From a virus: DNA of 24,210 nt. The first letter of the stretch is position 1, and each line of letters begins with the position of its first letter. Below are positions 1 to 8,199 of this stretch, piece after piece. A model generated the notes under the pieces. The model did not search any database. It saw nothing but the letters and a program-made list of their open reading frames with translations, and had not been told where the DNA came from. A program made the position numbers and the translations under genes. The stretch covers positions 1-24,210 of IMG/VR virus record IMGVR_UViG_3300009149_000276. One strand, given 5' to 3'.

Positions 1-522
1 ATGAATATAAATTATTTTATTACGAACATGATCTGGCAAATCTGCTGCTCTTTTATAAGAATCTAAATTAAGTTTATATACATCTTCAAAGTTGTGGAAT
101 ATCTCACATCCAGGTCCCGGCGGGATATCTAAAATAAACGCCCGGTCATATACTTCACTATATTCCCTCAGCCATTCATAATACATATCATATAATAACA
201 TTGACTCACGACGACTTAATCTTCCAATTGATATTTGAAACCCACCACTGTCTGCTATAAGATTACATCCATTAAATATTCCCATATCCCTACACTTTGT
301 ATATAATGTTCCCTCTTTTTCTTTATATTTATCATATTTCTTTTTACCTGCAAAATCTTGTCCAAATGAATGTAAAAATCCAGCTGGAGTATTAGCAAGA
401 AATTTTGAAATATCATCTCGAGTAAAATTATCTTCAAATCGCCCTCGCCTTCCGGCAATAAAATTATCCATAATAGTTGCTAATGTTTCAAACCCTGCTA
501 ATATATATCCACTTCTCGCCAT
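1..522 (-). CDS. TGT/DpdA-like 7-deazaguanine transglycosylase (partial, 5' part)
   Basis: The reading frame stays open for 174 codons from an ATG at 522 to the window edge, so the C-terminus is missing. A good ribosome binding site (GGAGAGG) precedes the ATG. Residues 91-96 are DSGGFQ, the signature of the tRNA-guanine transglycosylase superfamily, whose Asp is a catalytic-site residue. The later stretch AFILDIPPGPG fits the same barrel fold. Classical TGT swaps guanine for a 7-deazaguanine in tRNA; the phage DpdA branch does this in DNA. With queE some 2.5 kb upstream on the same strand, I infer a DNA-modifying DpdA-type role. A true tRNA enzyme cannot be excluded because the zinc-binding C-terminus, if present, lies outside the window. 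Confidence 0.72.
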   Translation of the reverse strand, partial: MARSGYILAGFETLATIMDNFIAGRRGRFEDNFTRDDISKFLANTPAGFLHSFGQDFAGKKKYDKYKEKEGTLYTKCRDMGIFNGCNLIADSGGFQISIGRLSRRESMLLYDMYYEWLREYSEVYDRAFILDIPPGPGCEIFHNFEDVYKLNLDSYKRAADLPDHVRNKIIYIH

Positions 523-583
523 ATCCTCTCCTATTCACATTTCATTTATACTTTGTTCCATTTAATTAATTTATAATCTACAT

Positions 584-988
584 TTAATTGATAGAAATTT
601 TTAAGTTTATTATTTCAACTAAAAGTGATGGTTTAATAAAAATATCAAATTCTTTATATTTATCTTTATTTACCTCTATTTTATAATCATAGATTAATCT
701 TTGACCTTTACAAGTATGCAGACAATACTCTATCATCTCATAAATAGTGGTATAAGTCTCAAACAAATTATTTTCAACAATTCTTCTAATGTGTAAAATT
801 ATTTGTTGTATTTCTATACGCCTCGAAACCGACAGTCTTTTTTTCGATGTGATTGCATTAGAGATCCAATCGACTTTTTTTGTACCATTACATTTATCAC
901 ATACATATATACCATCTTTGTGTACTCCAGAACCTTTACATAAAGGACACAATAGTTCACCTTCTTTTAATTTTAATTCAAAATTCAT
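584..988 (-). CDS. Small zinc-ribbon protein with DnaJ-type CxxCxGxG motif
   Basis: A 134-residue protein. I chose the ATG at 988 because GAGG lies about 8 nt upstream; an in-frame TTG at 1015 lies inside the preceding gene and lacks such a site. The N-terminus has CPLCKGSG (C14, C17) and CDKCNGT (C30, C33), a four-cysteine zinc knuckle like half of the DnaJ zinc domain. The rest is helical with no family I recognise. It lies just after the proteasome-like gene, probably in the same leftward transcript. The same CxxCxGxG chemistry recurs in the gene at 7462, so the phage may use several such proteins. Function unknown. Confidence 0.6.
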   Translation of the reverse strand: MNFELKLKEGELLCPLCKGSGVHKDGIYVCDKCNGTKKVDWISNAITSKKRLSVSRRIEIQQIILHIRRIVENNLFETYTTIYEMIEYCLHTCKGQRLIYDYKIEVNKDKYKEFDIFIKPSLLVEIINLKISIN

Positions 989-992
989 ATTA

Positions 993-1523
993 TCAATCCT
1001 CAAGAAATTCTTCAACTACAAATGGTGGACCGGTTGCCATATCGTACACAGCAGCTACTTTTAAAGCAGTCATTATTCTTTTCTTTGGACTACTCCAATG
1101 TCTTGTTGTATATAATGACCCAACAGCAAAATGAGACCCGGAACCAATCGCTGTAAAATCTTCAATCTCATTCATCTGGAAATCTAGTAAAATTTCATAT
1201 AGTTTTCCTTTTGTAGTTGCTACTAACAGATTTGATTCATGTACAGAACATTGTGATTCAGAATCTACAGCCAAACACCTCTTTGATTCAAAGTGTGCAA
1301 TCATTTTATCAGGAAAATCAAGTACCTTTTTGGGTGCAGTAAAAAATTCAGGCTTAAGTACTTGGCCAACTCTAACACTTCCAATATAACCAATTAAATA
1401 AGGTCCATTGGTAAATATTTTGTTGCATTTCATTCGTCTTCGTTCACCATCTTTAGTAGTTGCATAACTATCAGCACCCATCCATACTTTTCCATTATCA
1501 ACAATTGCTACAACTGTAGACAT
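993..1523 (-). CDS. HslV/20S proteasome-like Ntn-hydrolase peptidase
   Basis: A 176-residue protein with the proteasome-beta/HslV layout. The N-terminus MSTVVAI would expose Thr3 as nucleophile after processing. GADSYAT (16-22) matches the conserved Asp region. NKIF at about residue 34 fits the catalytic Lys position. GSVRVG and, later, AIGSGSHFAVGSL match the glycine-rich and Ser/Gly motifs of HslV. Its length matches HslV (about 175 aa). No HslU-type ATPase gene is visible here, so it may use a host unfoldase, process phage proteins alone, or be a different Ntn hydrolase. It starts 1 nt after the thymidylate synthase stop, which points to co-transcription and translational coupling. Confidence 0.75.
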   Translation of the reverse strand: MSTVVAIVDNGKVWMGADSYATTKDGERRRMKCNKIFTNGPYLIGYIGSVRVGQVLKPEFFTAPKKVLDFPDKMIAHFESKRCLAVDSESQCSVHESNLLVATTKGKLYEILLDFQMNEIEDFTAIGSGSHFAVGSLYTTRHWSSPKKRIMTALKVAAVYDMATGPPFVVEEFLED

Positions 1524-1524
1524 G

Positions 1525-2349
1525 TTACTCTCCTTTTAATTTCATATCATCTCTCATTCTAAGACATTTTGCCAAATCAAATGAGTAGTCATAAATATGT
1601 AATCCTTTACTTGTTGCAATTATTTCTCCATCTTCAACTCCAATCTCAGCAGCACAGTATTCTTTAAGCAATTGTATTCCGCCAAGATTTGCAGGAAATC
1701 CACCCCATAGATCCCATGATCTGAAATACGGATAAAAGTGTAGTTTTCCATCTTGGATTCTTGTATCAATTTGTCTTAAACATGGTGGGTCTTGAAGAAG
1801 CATGTCTGTTGGATGTGCTACTTGTAGAACCATTTGATTGTTTCTATATCCTTTGTTTTTATAAGTCCAGATTAATAATTCAATTTGATTTAAAAGATAT
1901 GGATTTTCACCGACAACTTTACCAGGATGCATCCTATATACAATTCCAAGATCACGTAACTCATTCAGTTCTTTGATAATAATATCCGCCCAAACTTTAT
2001 CATAATTTGTTATAACAGGATATTGAACTGGAAATCCACATAACCTCTGACCGTATGTATATGACTCGCCTTTTTTTAAATCAGCAGTCATTAAATACGG
2101 AAGATAATCATCAAGGTAATCATCTGCAACTGGATTTGGTATAGAGAAATGAGATTCAATTTGAGGTAATAGTGGTTTTACACCTGGATGCTCAACATGA
2201 ATTGTTATCCAATCAAATTCCAATCTTTTCTGTCCAGCATATGATCCACGGTCAATTTTAAAAACTGTACCCTCTTCCAACATACGAAAAAGAGTTTGAA
2301 ACCAAGCATCACTCAAATCCCTCGCTTTAATATATTGTAAATTTAACAA
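1525..2349 (-). CDS. thyA: Thymidylate synthase (ThyA superfamily, archaeal-like form)
   Basis: A 274-residue protein that would methylate dUMP to dTMP using methylene-tetrahydrofolate. Family residues visible: the nucleophile in DPPC (C190), the phosphate-binding R-S-W-D (210-213), N221 in FPANLGG, and HIY (251-253). The Asn at 221 favours dUMP; dCMP-hydroxymethylase relatives usually carry Asp there. The PPCLRQID and FRSWDLWGGFP stretches look closer to the divergent archaeal/phage branch than to E. coli ThyA. A ribosome binding site (AAAGGTGG) precedes the ATG at 2349. It sits among replication genes, consistent with dNTP supply, and near a polymerase with a uracil-glycosylase domain. Confidence 0.85.
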   Translation of the reverse strand: MLNLQYIKARDLSDAWFQTLFRMLEEGTVFKIDRGSYAGQKRLEFDWITIHVEHPGVKPLLPQIESHFSIPNPVADDYLDDYLPYLMTADLKKGESYTYGQRLCGFPVQYPVITNYDKVWADIIIKELNELRDLGIVYRMHPGKVVGENPYLLNQIELLIWTYKNKGYRNNQMVLQVAHPTDMLLQDPPCLRQIDTRIQDGKLHFYPYFRSWDLWGGFPANLGGIQLLKEYCAAEIGVEDGEIIATSKGLHIYDYSFDLAKCLRMRDDMKLKGE

Positions 2350-2367
2350 TTAAATCACCACCTTTCA

Positions 2368-2721
2368 TTAAGTAATAATTCGACTTTTAGGTGCAGGTTG
2401 TATTATTGGTTCTCCTTCTGTATCTCCACCAATAACAATTTCTTCAAGATTGGAAAGCATATTTTCGTCTGTTAATGTACCATAAATTTCCTCTTCATTC
2501 AAAACCTTCATAATACATTTATCAAACAAAACATCCATTCCGCCTCTAATATGAACTACAATTACATCACCTTCTTTAATTGAAGTTACATCTTCACCCA
2601 CTGATGTAACTTTACAATATGCTTGAGGATCTTTTACTGCATCTGGAATTATCAATCCTCCGCTAGTTTTCTGTCTCAACATTATTTTACCGACTACTTT
2701 ATTCTTGATTGCTTTGATCAT
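2368..2721 (-). CDS. GroES-like co-chaperonin (Cpn10 fold)
   Basis: A 117-residue protein. Residues 10-75 follow the Cpn10 pattern: VGKIMLRQ, then SGGLIIPD (mobile-loop region), KVTSVGED, KEGDVIVV, and a closing EEEIYGTL. These match the GroES core, with about 30 extra acidic and proline-rich residues at the C-terminus. The mobile loop normally ends in a hydrophobic GroEL-contact triplet; here LII fits. No GroEL is encoded in this window, so it probably caps the host chaperonin, as T4 gp31 does. The gene overlaps the 3' end of the S21 gene by 23 nt, implying coupled translation. Confidence 0.82.
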   Translation of the reverse strand: MIKAIKNKVVGKIMLRQKTSGGLIIPDAVKDPQAYCKVTSVGEDVTSIKEGDVIVVHIRGGMDVLFDKCIMKVLNEEEIYGTLTDENMLSNLEEIVIGGDTEGEPIIQPAPKSRIIT

Positions 2722-3043
2722 TTTTCATTCCTTCCCGTCTCTTTTGTTTTTGAATTTTGGCTAATCTTTTTTGTTTGGCTTTATCCAACTTTTCTTTCAT
2801 TGCTAACAATTTATCTTCTTCTCTTTTTATTGTTCTGATAGATTGTGCTTTCTTACGTCTTTTCTTATCACTTGGTTTTTCAAAATACATTTTCTCACGT
2901 AATTCTCTTGATAAACCGCTTTTAGAATATTTTTTCTTAAACCTTTTAATAAGACTATCGACTGTTTCTGATTTACGCCTTACCACACAAATGCCACTGT
3001 ATTCGTCTGGTTTATAATGATTCGTTTGTATAATTTTTGTCAC
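2699..3043 (-). CDS. rpsU: Ribosomal protein bS21 homologue with Lys-rich C-terminal tail
   Basis: The core VVRRKSETVDSLIKRFKKKY, followed by SGLSRELREKMYFEKPSDKKRRKKA, matches bacterial S21 (about 70 aa) over nearly its whole length, with a Lys/Arg-rich tail of about 40 residues. S21 binds the small subunit near the mRNA Shine-Dalgarno site, and phage S21 copies are known in huge phages. The start is unclear. The boundary given uses GTG at 3043, but that GTG sits inside a near-perfect Shine-Dalgarno sequence (AAAGGGGGTGA). An in-frame ATT at 3034, 5 nt beyond that sequence, is the better-spaced start; a TTG at 3067 has no site. It overlaps the GroES-like gene. Confidence 0.82.
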   Translation of the reverse strand: MTKIIQTNHYKPDEYSGICVVRRKSETVDSLIKRFKKKYSKSGLSRELREKMYFEKPSDKKRRKKAQSIRTIKREEDKLLAMKEKLDKAKQKRLAKIQKQKRREGMKNDQSNQE

Positions 3044-3053
3044 CCCCTTTCTT

Positions 3054-3722
3054 TTATACAAAACCAAACATGATATGGTTTCGTGATGAAAAATTTACTT
3101 TATATTTTTCACAGGCGTCGAATACCTGTGATGAATTTCTTATAAGATCTGATCTGGTTACGCCCTCTGGCATCAACCAAAATTTTCTACTCATTTCAGG
3201 TGTTAGTTTTTTTGTAATCTTTTCTAAATAATCAATCACCCCTTCTCTGTTCTCATATACAAGTTTGATGAAAACCCTATCGTCTTTCAAAAGGTCTTCT
3301 GTTATATCCAATGCATTATCATAGTCACTTTTATTAAAAATCTTTGGAGAATACATAAAATGAACTTTCTTTGATGGATCAGTTTCTTTAAGCAATGATC
3401 TTAGATCAAAACCATTAGTTTCTACATTAGCAATTGGATAGTCAAGTTCATTCAACATCATGCGTGTCTCATTAAAATGTTTTGGAACTGTTGGTTCTCC
3501 ACCAGTGATCATAATACCGGACCGATTCCTATATATATTTTCTTGGATGTCAGAAAGTAAATATGGTGCTTCTGATGAAATTCTCATTTTGACAGATGTA
3601 TCACACCAAGGACATTTGAGATTGCATGTTTTGAATCTCAAGATTATCATTGCCTGGCCGCTATCAATTCCTTCTCCCTGCCAACTTACAAAGTTTTCAA
3701 TTAAATGTACTTCTTTCGTCAT
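3054..3722 (-). CDS. queE: 7-carboxy-7-deazaguanine synthase (radical SAM)
   Basis: A 222-residue protein. QueE converts 6-carboxy-tetrahydropterin to 7-carboxy-7-deazaguanine, the ring-contraction step toward preQ0. Visible family features: FVSWQGEG (11-18), the radical-SAM cluster motif C33-x3-C37-x2-C40 in TCNLKCPWCDT, MITGGEPT (71-78, SAM binding), VETNG, and YSPK. Length is typical. SD CTCC/GGAG complement precedes the ATG at 3722. The other preQ0 enzymes (FolE, QueD, QueC) are not in the window and could be elsewhere or supplied by the host. With the TGT-fold gene downstream on the same strand it fits a deazaguanine DNA-modification pathway. Confidence 0.9.
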   Translation of the reverse strand: MTKEVHLIENFVSWQGEGIDSGQAMIILRFKTCNLKCPWCDTSVKMRISSEAPYLLSDIQENIYRNRSGIMITGGEPTVPKHFNETRMMLNELDYPIANVETNGFDLRSLLKETDPSKKVHFMYSPKIFNKSDYDNALDITEDLLKDDRVFIKLVYENREGVIDYLEKITKKLTPEMSRKFWLMPEGVTRSDLIRNSSQVFDACEKYKVNFSSRNHIMFGFV

Positions 3723-3781
3723 AATATACTCCTTTCATATTCATTTGTTCTTAAAAATAATAAACGATACTTATTTATTTC

Positions 3782-4006
3782 TTAACTAATTATAATAGAA
3801 GATGTTCCATCAGATACATGTATATAATCATCGTGTTCTTCTATAGTATTACCTTCTAACACTTCTATATTTATTTTTCCATAACACCCATGAGGTTGTT
3901 CTTCTCCATCTACAGTTAGTAAAAAACCATCCACTACAATATCAGCTCCTTCAAATTCCTTATAGTCAATTTCATCACAAACTGTTGTTACTTTAATCTT
4001 TGCCAT
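3782..4006 (-). CDS. Small acidic protein, unknown
   Basis: A 74-residue protein preceded by GGAG about 9 nt before the ATG at 4006. It is rich in Asp, Glu, Val and Ile with alternating hydrophobic residues (IVVDGFLLTVDGEEQ), suggesting a small beta structure. No motif I recognise. It lies 17 nt after the polymerase gene and before queE, all leftward, so it is probably in the same operon. Confidence 0.6.
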   Translation of the reverse strand: MAKIKVTTVCDEIDYKEFEGADIVVDGFLLTVDGEEQPHGCYGKINIEVLEGNTIEEHDDYIHVSDGTSSIIIS

Positions 4007-4023
4007 AATTATTATCTCCTTTG

Positions 4024-7000
4024 TTATACAGTTAACAACACTGTTTTCTTTTTAAAGTCTGTTAATGGTTGTAGCATTAATTCATGCCTGTCCGTAAAAC
4101 AAAACTTTAATGCTCCTTTTAAATCAGGAACAAAAAATGGTGGTAATCGTGGTTCCTCATCCGGAATTGCGATTACTTCAAATTTATTTCCTCCCTCTAT
4201 ATATTTATCATAGTTTGTTCTGATTTGTTCTCTCTGAACAGGATCAGATATTTTATCAAAATCTATTCCTCTAACTCGATACATATATGCTTTTGCACCA
4301 CGTTGATGAATATTATACATGATCTTATTCCATGCTAACATTGCTCTAACCCCTTGAGGAATTACTTTATAATCTTTCAATGATTTTCCAAATGTTACAG
4401 GTCTTGAAATTCCTTTCTCTCCTTCCATAATCATTTTAGTAAACTCTCGTTCTTTTCTCCCAATGTACTCAAGAGTTCTTGTAATGTTAAACTTTTCTTC
4501 TTTAAGAATTAACTCTGATAATTCTTCTAGAAATTCTTTTGATTTACTTGGATAATCAGAGCGTTTAATTTCAACCCCCATGTAATTAATTTTATCAACA
4601 TCTTTTCCTTCATTATTAACTACACGAATAGCATATCGTTTCTTTGCTAGAAATAATCCACGAGAAATAACCAATTCATTCTTTAACTTTAATCTATTAA
4701 AGTCCATATCAACATTATGTTTCTTTACAACTTCAGCAATTTTATCTTCATTTAAAAAGTTTTCTATCTGTTTACACCAGTTATTAATATTCTTAATTGA
4801 TATTTCCTGTTTGAAATTACCAAACATACAGAAAATAGAATCTGTATCTCCAGTTATAATATAATCTCTACTAACTTCTGAAAATTTATATATTTCAGGA
4901 TGTTTATCAGGATCAGCAAACATTTGTGCTTTTGTAATCATTGGAGGTTTTACATATGGTTTGCCTGTATCCAAATGTCTCATAAAAGCATCACCTTCAA
5001 TGATTGATGTTTTCAATGCTTCTTGCCCAGATAACGTAATTGCTGCTGCTAATGATAAATCAAAAAATCTAAATGATTTATTAGCAACAACTCCATATAA
5101 TGTATTTGCCAAAACCTTATATACCAATTGCCTTGTATAATAAAATGTTTCGCCATCTTTATCTTTTGCTTCAATGGCATCAAACATCTGTCCTTTATAC
5201 TTCTTTCTTGAGGACATAATCATATCAACAACTTCACCAAATAATGAGAACTCTTTTTTATGTGGTTGAAAGAAACATCCATTTATTGTACATATTAATT
5301 TATCATCCTTAATCTTTTTAAGCAATTCTTTTGAAGATACACTCACTAGTTTCTTTTCAAATAATGGATCTATTACAACCTTAACTTTTTCTGGGAGTGC
5401 CTCAGGTCTATATGTTATATCATAACCAAGATGTGGATCTTGTGTTTTCATTACAAAACTATTAATACCAATGTTATATGTAATCATAAGACTTGGATAT
5501 AGTGATGCAAAATCAAAATCTGTAATCCAATCATATGCACCTGGTGTAGGTTCTAATACAAATGCACCTGGATATTTTTGTTTTTGAATATGTGGATCAG
5601 CATTTTTTGATGCCGTTCCTTTTTCTTTGAGGTATGATACCATTAAAGAATCAATTTGCCCAAATGATGATACAGCATCAAATGATGTATTACAAATAAC
5701 CCTCAACTCATTTAAAAGATTAATATGAGCAAGTTTATCATCAAGTTTCTGTAATAGTTCAGTATCTCTAATGTTATAGTCAATTGTTGTATTCAACATT
5801 TTCCAATACATTTCATTAAATGGTAATGGTAAATCGAGTTTTGTTACACCCAGTTCATGTTGTGCAATGAATCCCAATTTATAGTTTTCCATCTTTGTGA
5901 ATGTGAATGTTTTATAAAGAAAATCCTGATCTATTGCCACAGTTCCCGGTATATGGCAAATGTATCTTTGTCCATCAACATAAAACTCATTGAATTTTGT
6001 AAAACTTGTTTGTCTTATTCCTATTTGTGGTAACCTTGTGAAAATATACTGTAAGTCAAAGCTGATACAATTCCAACCAGCTAAGAAATCAGGATCTTGA
6101 TCTTTAAAATCAGAAATAAAATCAGACATCATTTTCTTTTCATTAGCAAATATTTTATATGTAATACCATCTTTCTTTTCAATTGGTTCTGTTTTATTAT
6201 CAACAACATAACAAATTTTAGAACCATTGAAAATCGTGGTTAACATATTAATTGGAAACTTTGCTTCTGTTGGTGTTGGAAATACTCTTGATTTTCCTGT
6301 GTCGACCTCAATATCAAAAAACATAATATTTGAATACACTTTTGCTGATTCACCTTCGCTAAAATGATAATAATCCATAGCATGTTTTGCTGTTATTTTA
6401 ACGTCACCCTCATATGTAATTTCAGGATCTAGGTTCGATCTATCTTTATATTTAATTGATATTTGATTTAATTGTTCATATGGTAAAATCTTTTTTGCTG
6501 GAACTCCATCTGGAGTTTGATAACAAATATAATCATCTGTTTCTGTATGAAATATTTTATTATTATCCCTATCTCTAAAAATATATAATACCTGTTGATT
6601 TTTGTTTATAAATTGAGTATCGATAAGTCTATAATCTTTTGTGTAATATTTTTCAGGAATTCTATATCTGTGAATACCAGTTCCAATTGCCTTTGCATGA
6701 ACATCTGTTTTAATTTCTTCTTTTCCGGTCATCAATGAAGATATTTTACTCATAGCATCTTCATATTTTGGTTCCCATAAACTTAAGTTTCTATTAACAA
6801 ACGATGGATGAACAACAATAATCGTTTTATAACCTTCCCATTCAACAATATTTCCATGTAATTTTGTAATTCCTGATTTTGCAATTCCAAATGCTTCCAT
6901 TGGACTTGTGCCCATAATTACAATAAGCTTTGGATTACATGATCTAACTAAAGACATACAGTTAATTTTGCACATATCAATAACATCAGATGCTGGATTT

Positions 7001-7284
7001 CCAGTAGTTCCATCCTCAAGTAATGTTTGGCATAATACACAATTGGTTAATAAGTACTTAGTTTTATTCAAACCAAATTTATTAAAATATTTTCTAAACA
7101 TTTTACCTGCCTTACCTACTAATGGCAGACCTTTTTTAACTTCATCTTTACCAGGATTTTCAGCTATAACTATAAGTTCAACCTGACTTAAATCATCTTT
7201 GCAATTCGTTTCTAAAATACATGATGGAGCATCAAGTAATGGGCAAACTGAGCAATTAGCAAATGAATTTTTTATTGAAAACAA
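4024..7284 (-). CDS. UDG-like domain fused to family B DNA polymerase
   Basis: A 1086-residue replicative polymerase. Residues 1 to about 190 resemble a family 4 (Fe-S) uracil-DNA glycosylase: C11-x2-C14 and later cysteines C85 and C105 as candidate cluster ligands, AENPG (41-45), GLPLVGKAG (52-60), LLTN (78-81) and HPS (159-161). A 3'-5' exonuclease follows: Exo I DIE (324-326), Exo II N405-x3-F409-D410, Exo III YNIRD (503-507). The polymerase domain has motif A DFASLYPS (591-598), motif B K723-x3-N727-x2-YG, motif C TGDTDS (811-816) and KKRY (881-884). All catalytic acids are present and I see no intein. UDG-like domains on phage family A polymerases are known; the family B fusion is less familiar to me. 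Confidence 0.93.
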   Translation of the reverse strand: MFSIKNSFANCSVCPLLDAPSCILETNCKDDLSQVELIVIAENPGKDEVKKGLPLVGKAGKMFRKYFNKFGLNKTKYLLTNCVLCQTLLEDGTTGNPASDVIDMCKINCMSLVRSCNPKLIVIMGTSPMEAFGIAKSGITKLHGNIVEWEGYKTIIVVHPSFVNRNLSLWEPKYEDAMSKISSLMTGKEEIKTDVHAKAIGTGIHRYRIPEKYYTKDYRLIDTQFINKNQQVLYIFRDRDNNKIFHTETDDYICYQTPDGVPAKKILPYEQLNQISIKYKDRSNLDPEITYEGDVKITAKHAMDYYHFSEGESAKVYSNIMFFDIEVDTGKSRVFPTPTEAKFPINMLTTIFNGSKICYVVDNKTEPIEKKDGITYKIFANEKKMMSDFISDFKDQDPDFLAGWNCISFDLQYIFTRLPQIGIRQTSFTKFNEFYVDGQRYICHIPGTVAIDQDFLYKTFTFTKMENYKLGFIAQHELGVTKLDLPLPFNEMYWKMLNTTIDYNIRDTELLQKLDDKLAHINLLNELRVICNTSFDAVSSFGQIDSLMVSYLKEKGTASKNADPHIQKQKYPGAFVLEPTPGAYDWITDFDFASLYPSLMITYNIGINSFVMKTQDPHLGYDITYRPEALPEKVKVVIDPLFEKKLVSVSSKELLKKIKDDKLICTINGCFFQPHKKEFSLFGEVVDMIMSSRKKYKGQMFDAIEAKDKDGETFYYTRQLVYKVLANTLYGVVANKSFRFFDLSLAAAITLSGQEALKTSIIEGDAFMRHLDTGKPYVKPPMITKAQMFADPDKHPEIYKFSEVSRDYIITGDTDSIFCMFGNFKQEISIKNINNWCKQIENFLNEDKIAEVVKKHNVDMDFNRLKLKNELVISRGLFLAKKRYAIRVVNNEGKDVDKINYMGVEIKRSDYPSKSKEFLEELSELILKEEKFNITRTLEYIGRKEREFTKMIMEGEKGISRPVTFGKSLKDYKVIPQGVRAMLAWNKIMYNIHQRGAKAYMYRVRGIDFDKISDPVQREQIRTNYDKYIEGGNKFEVIAIPDEEPRLPPFFVPDLKGALKFCFTDRHELMLQPLTDFKKKTVLLTV

Positions 7285-7306
7285 ATGATACCTCCAAAAA
7301 GATTTG

Positions 7307-7330
7307 TATTATGTTCTTATTTATAATACA
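7307..7330 (-). promoter_or_regulatory. Leftward promoter-like motif, copy A
   Basis: Read leftward this is TGTATTATAAATAAGAACAT followed by AATA. It lies about 20-45 nt before the polymerase start and matches 22 of 24 positions of the element at 11379-11402 upstream of the other leftward operon. It contains TATAAATA, identical to the T4 late-promoter core. The function is inferred from position and conservation. Confidence 0.55.
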
Positions 7331-7367
7331 AACATCCGTATATCTTTTTCATTTTATAATATAACTG

Positions 7368-7389
7368 TCTATATATATTAATTAGTGAA
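7368..7389 (+). promoter_or_regulatory. Rightward promoter-like motif, copy A
   Basis: A 22-nt element beginning TCTATATATATTAATTAGTG, repeated exactly at 11407-11428. Both copies are in divergent intergenic gaps, 73 and 47 nt upstream of rightward genes. Likely a phage promoter or activator site; which bases are the -10 or start site cannot be told. Confidence 0.55.
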
Positions 7390-7461
7390 ATGGCTAGGTG
7401 TGCTTGTTTTTTATTATTTTATTTACTAAGGCAAATCATAAAACACGAAAGGAGTATTAAA

Positions 7462-8172
7462 ATGGTACAAGAAAATCAGGTTGCATTAGATCAATTGCCC
7501 GCTACTGCCCAAGATGTAGCAACCGCAAAACTCCTGGTAGACATCGAAGAGGCTGAAGCACTACTCGGATTCGGAAAAAAGAAAGACTATTCAGTTAATG
7601 ACTTGCTCAAAAGCTTTGAAGTATGTTTTCAAGTATTTGAGGAAAATGGAGAAACGAAAAAGATTCTCCCATTAACCAATGCCAAAAACATTCTTATGCG
7701 CCATCAGATAGAACAGATGGTTGCAGAAAATGGGCGGTTTGATGTAACCGGCATGATTCCATTCGAGAAAATATGTTTATCATGTCGTGGTACCGGAGAA
7801 TTGTATAAATTCTTCCGACGTGTCGTTCCAACTCCATGTAAGTTTTGTAAGGGTGAAGGAACATCTATTCGACAATGTATATCTTGTAAAGGAACCGGTC
7901 GATATAAAAACAAAGATTGTCGACTCTGCAATGGAACTGGCAAACAGATAATTAAATGCCGCAGCTGTCATGGTAAAGGTGTTTTCAACAAGTTTGCAAT
8001 TGATGCCAAAATCAGTTCAACAACACCATGTAAAAAATGTGAAGGACATGGTTTTATTACACCAAAACCAGAGACAAAAAAACAACATGTTCACACTCCA
8101 AACAATCCAGTTATAACTGCGGATTTGGGCGAGACGATCAAGAACACTGTTGTTGCTATCAATCCAAAATAA
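7462..8172 (+). CDS. Protein with six DnaJ-type CxxCxGxG zinc motifs
   Basis: A 236-residue protein. The ATG at 7462 is chosen over the 24-codon-earlier start because GAAAGGAG lies just before it. After a helical N-terminal region (1 to about 100) come six CxxCxGxG motifs with first cysteines at residues 105, 126, 139, 153, 166 and 190. DnaJ itself has four, which bind two zincs and unfolded proteins; six would allow three zinc sites. There is no J domain (no HPD), so it cannot stimulate DnaK in the usual way. It is the only gene of a short rightward unit, driven by the motif at 7368 and ended near the 8200-8254 hairpin. Exact role unknown. Confidence 0.8.
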   Translation: MVQENQVALDQLPATAQDVATAKLLVDIEEAEALLGFGKKKDYSVNDLLKSFEVCFQVFEENGETKKILPLTNAKNILMRHQIEQMVAENGRFDVTGMIPFEKICLSCRGTGELYKFFRRVVPTPCKFCKGEGTSIRQCISCKGTGRYKNKDCRLCNGTGKQIIKCRSCHGKGVFNKFAIDAKISSTTPCKKCEGHGFITPKPETKKQHVHTPNNPVITADLGETIKNTVVAINPK

Positions 8173-8199
8173 CAAGTATTTTTTTAAACACCTGGCCAA

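Noticed and set aside
2623-3231. Rightward hydrophobic frames opposite rpsU and queE
   Set aside because: They are antisense shadows of Lys-rich and conserved coding sequence.
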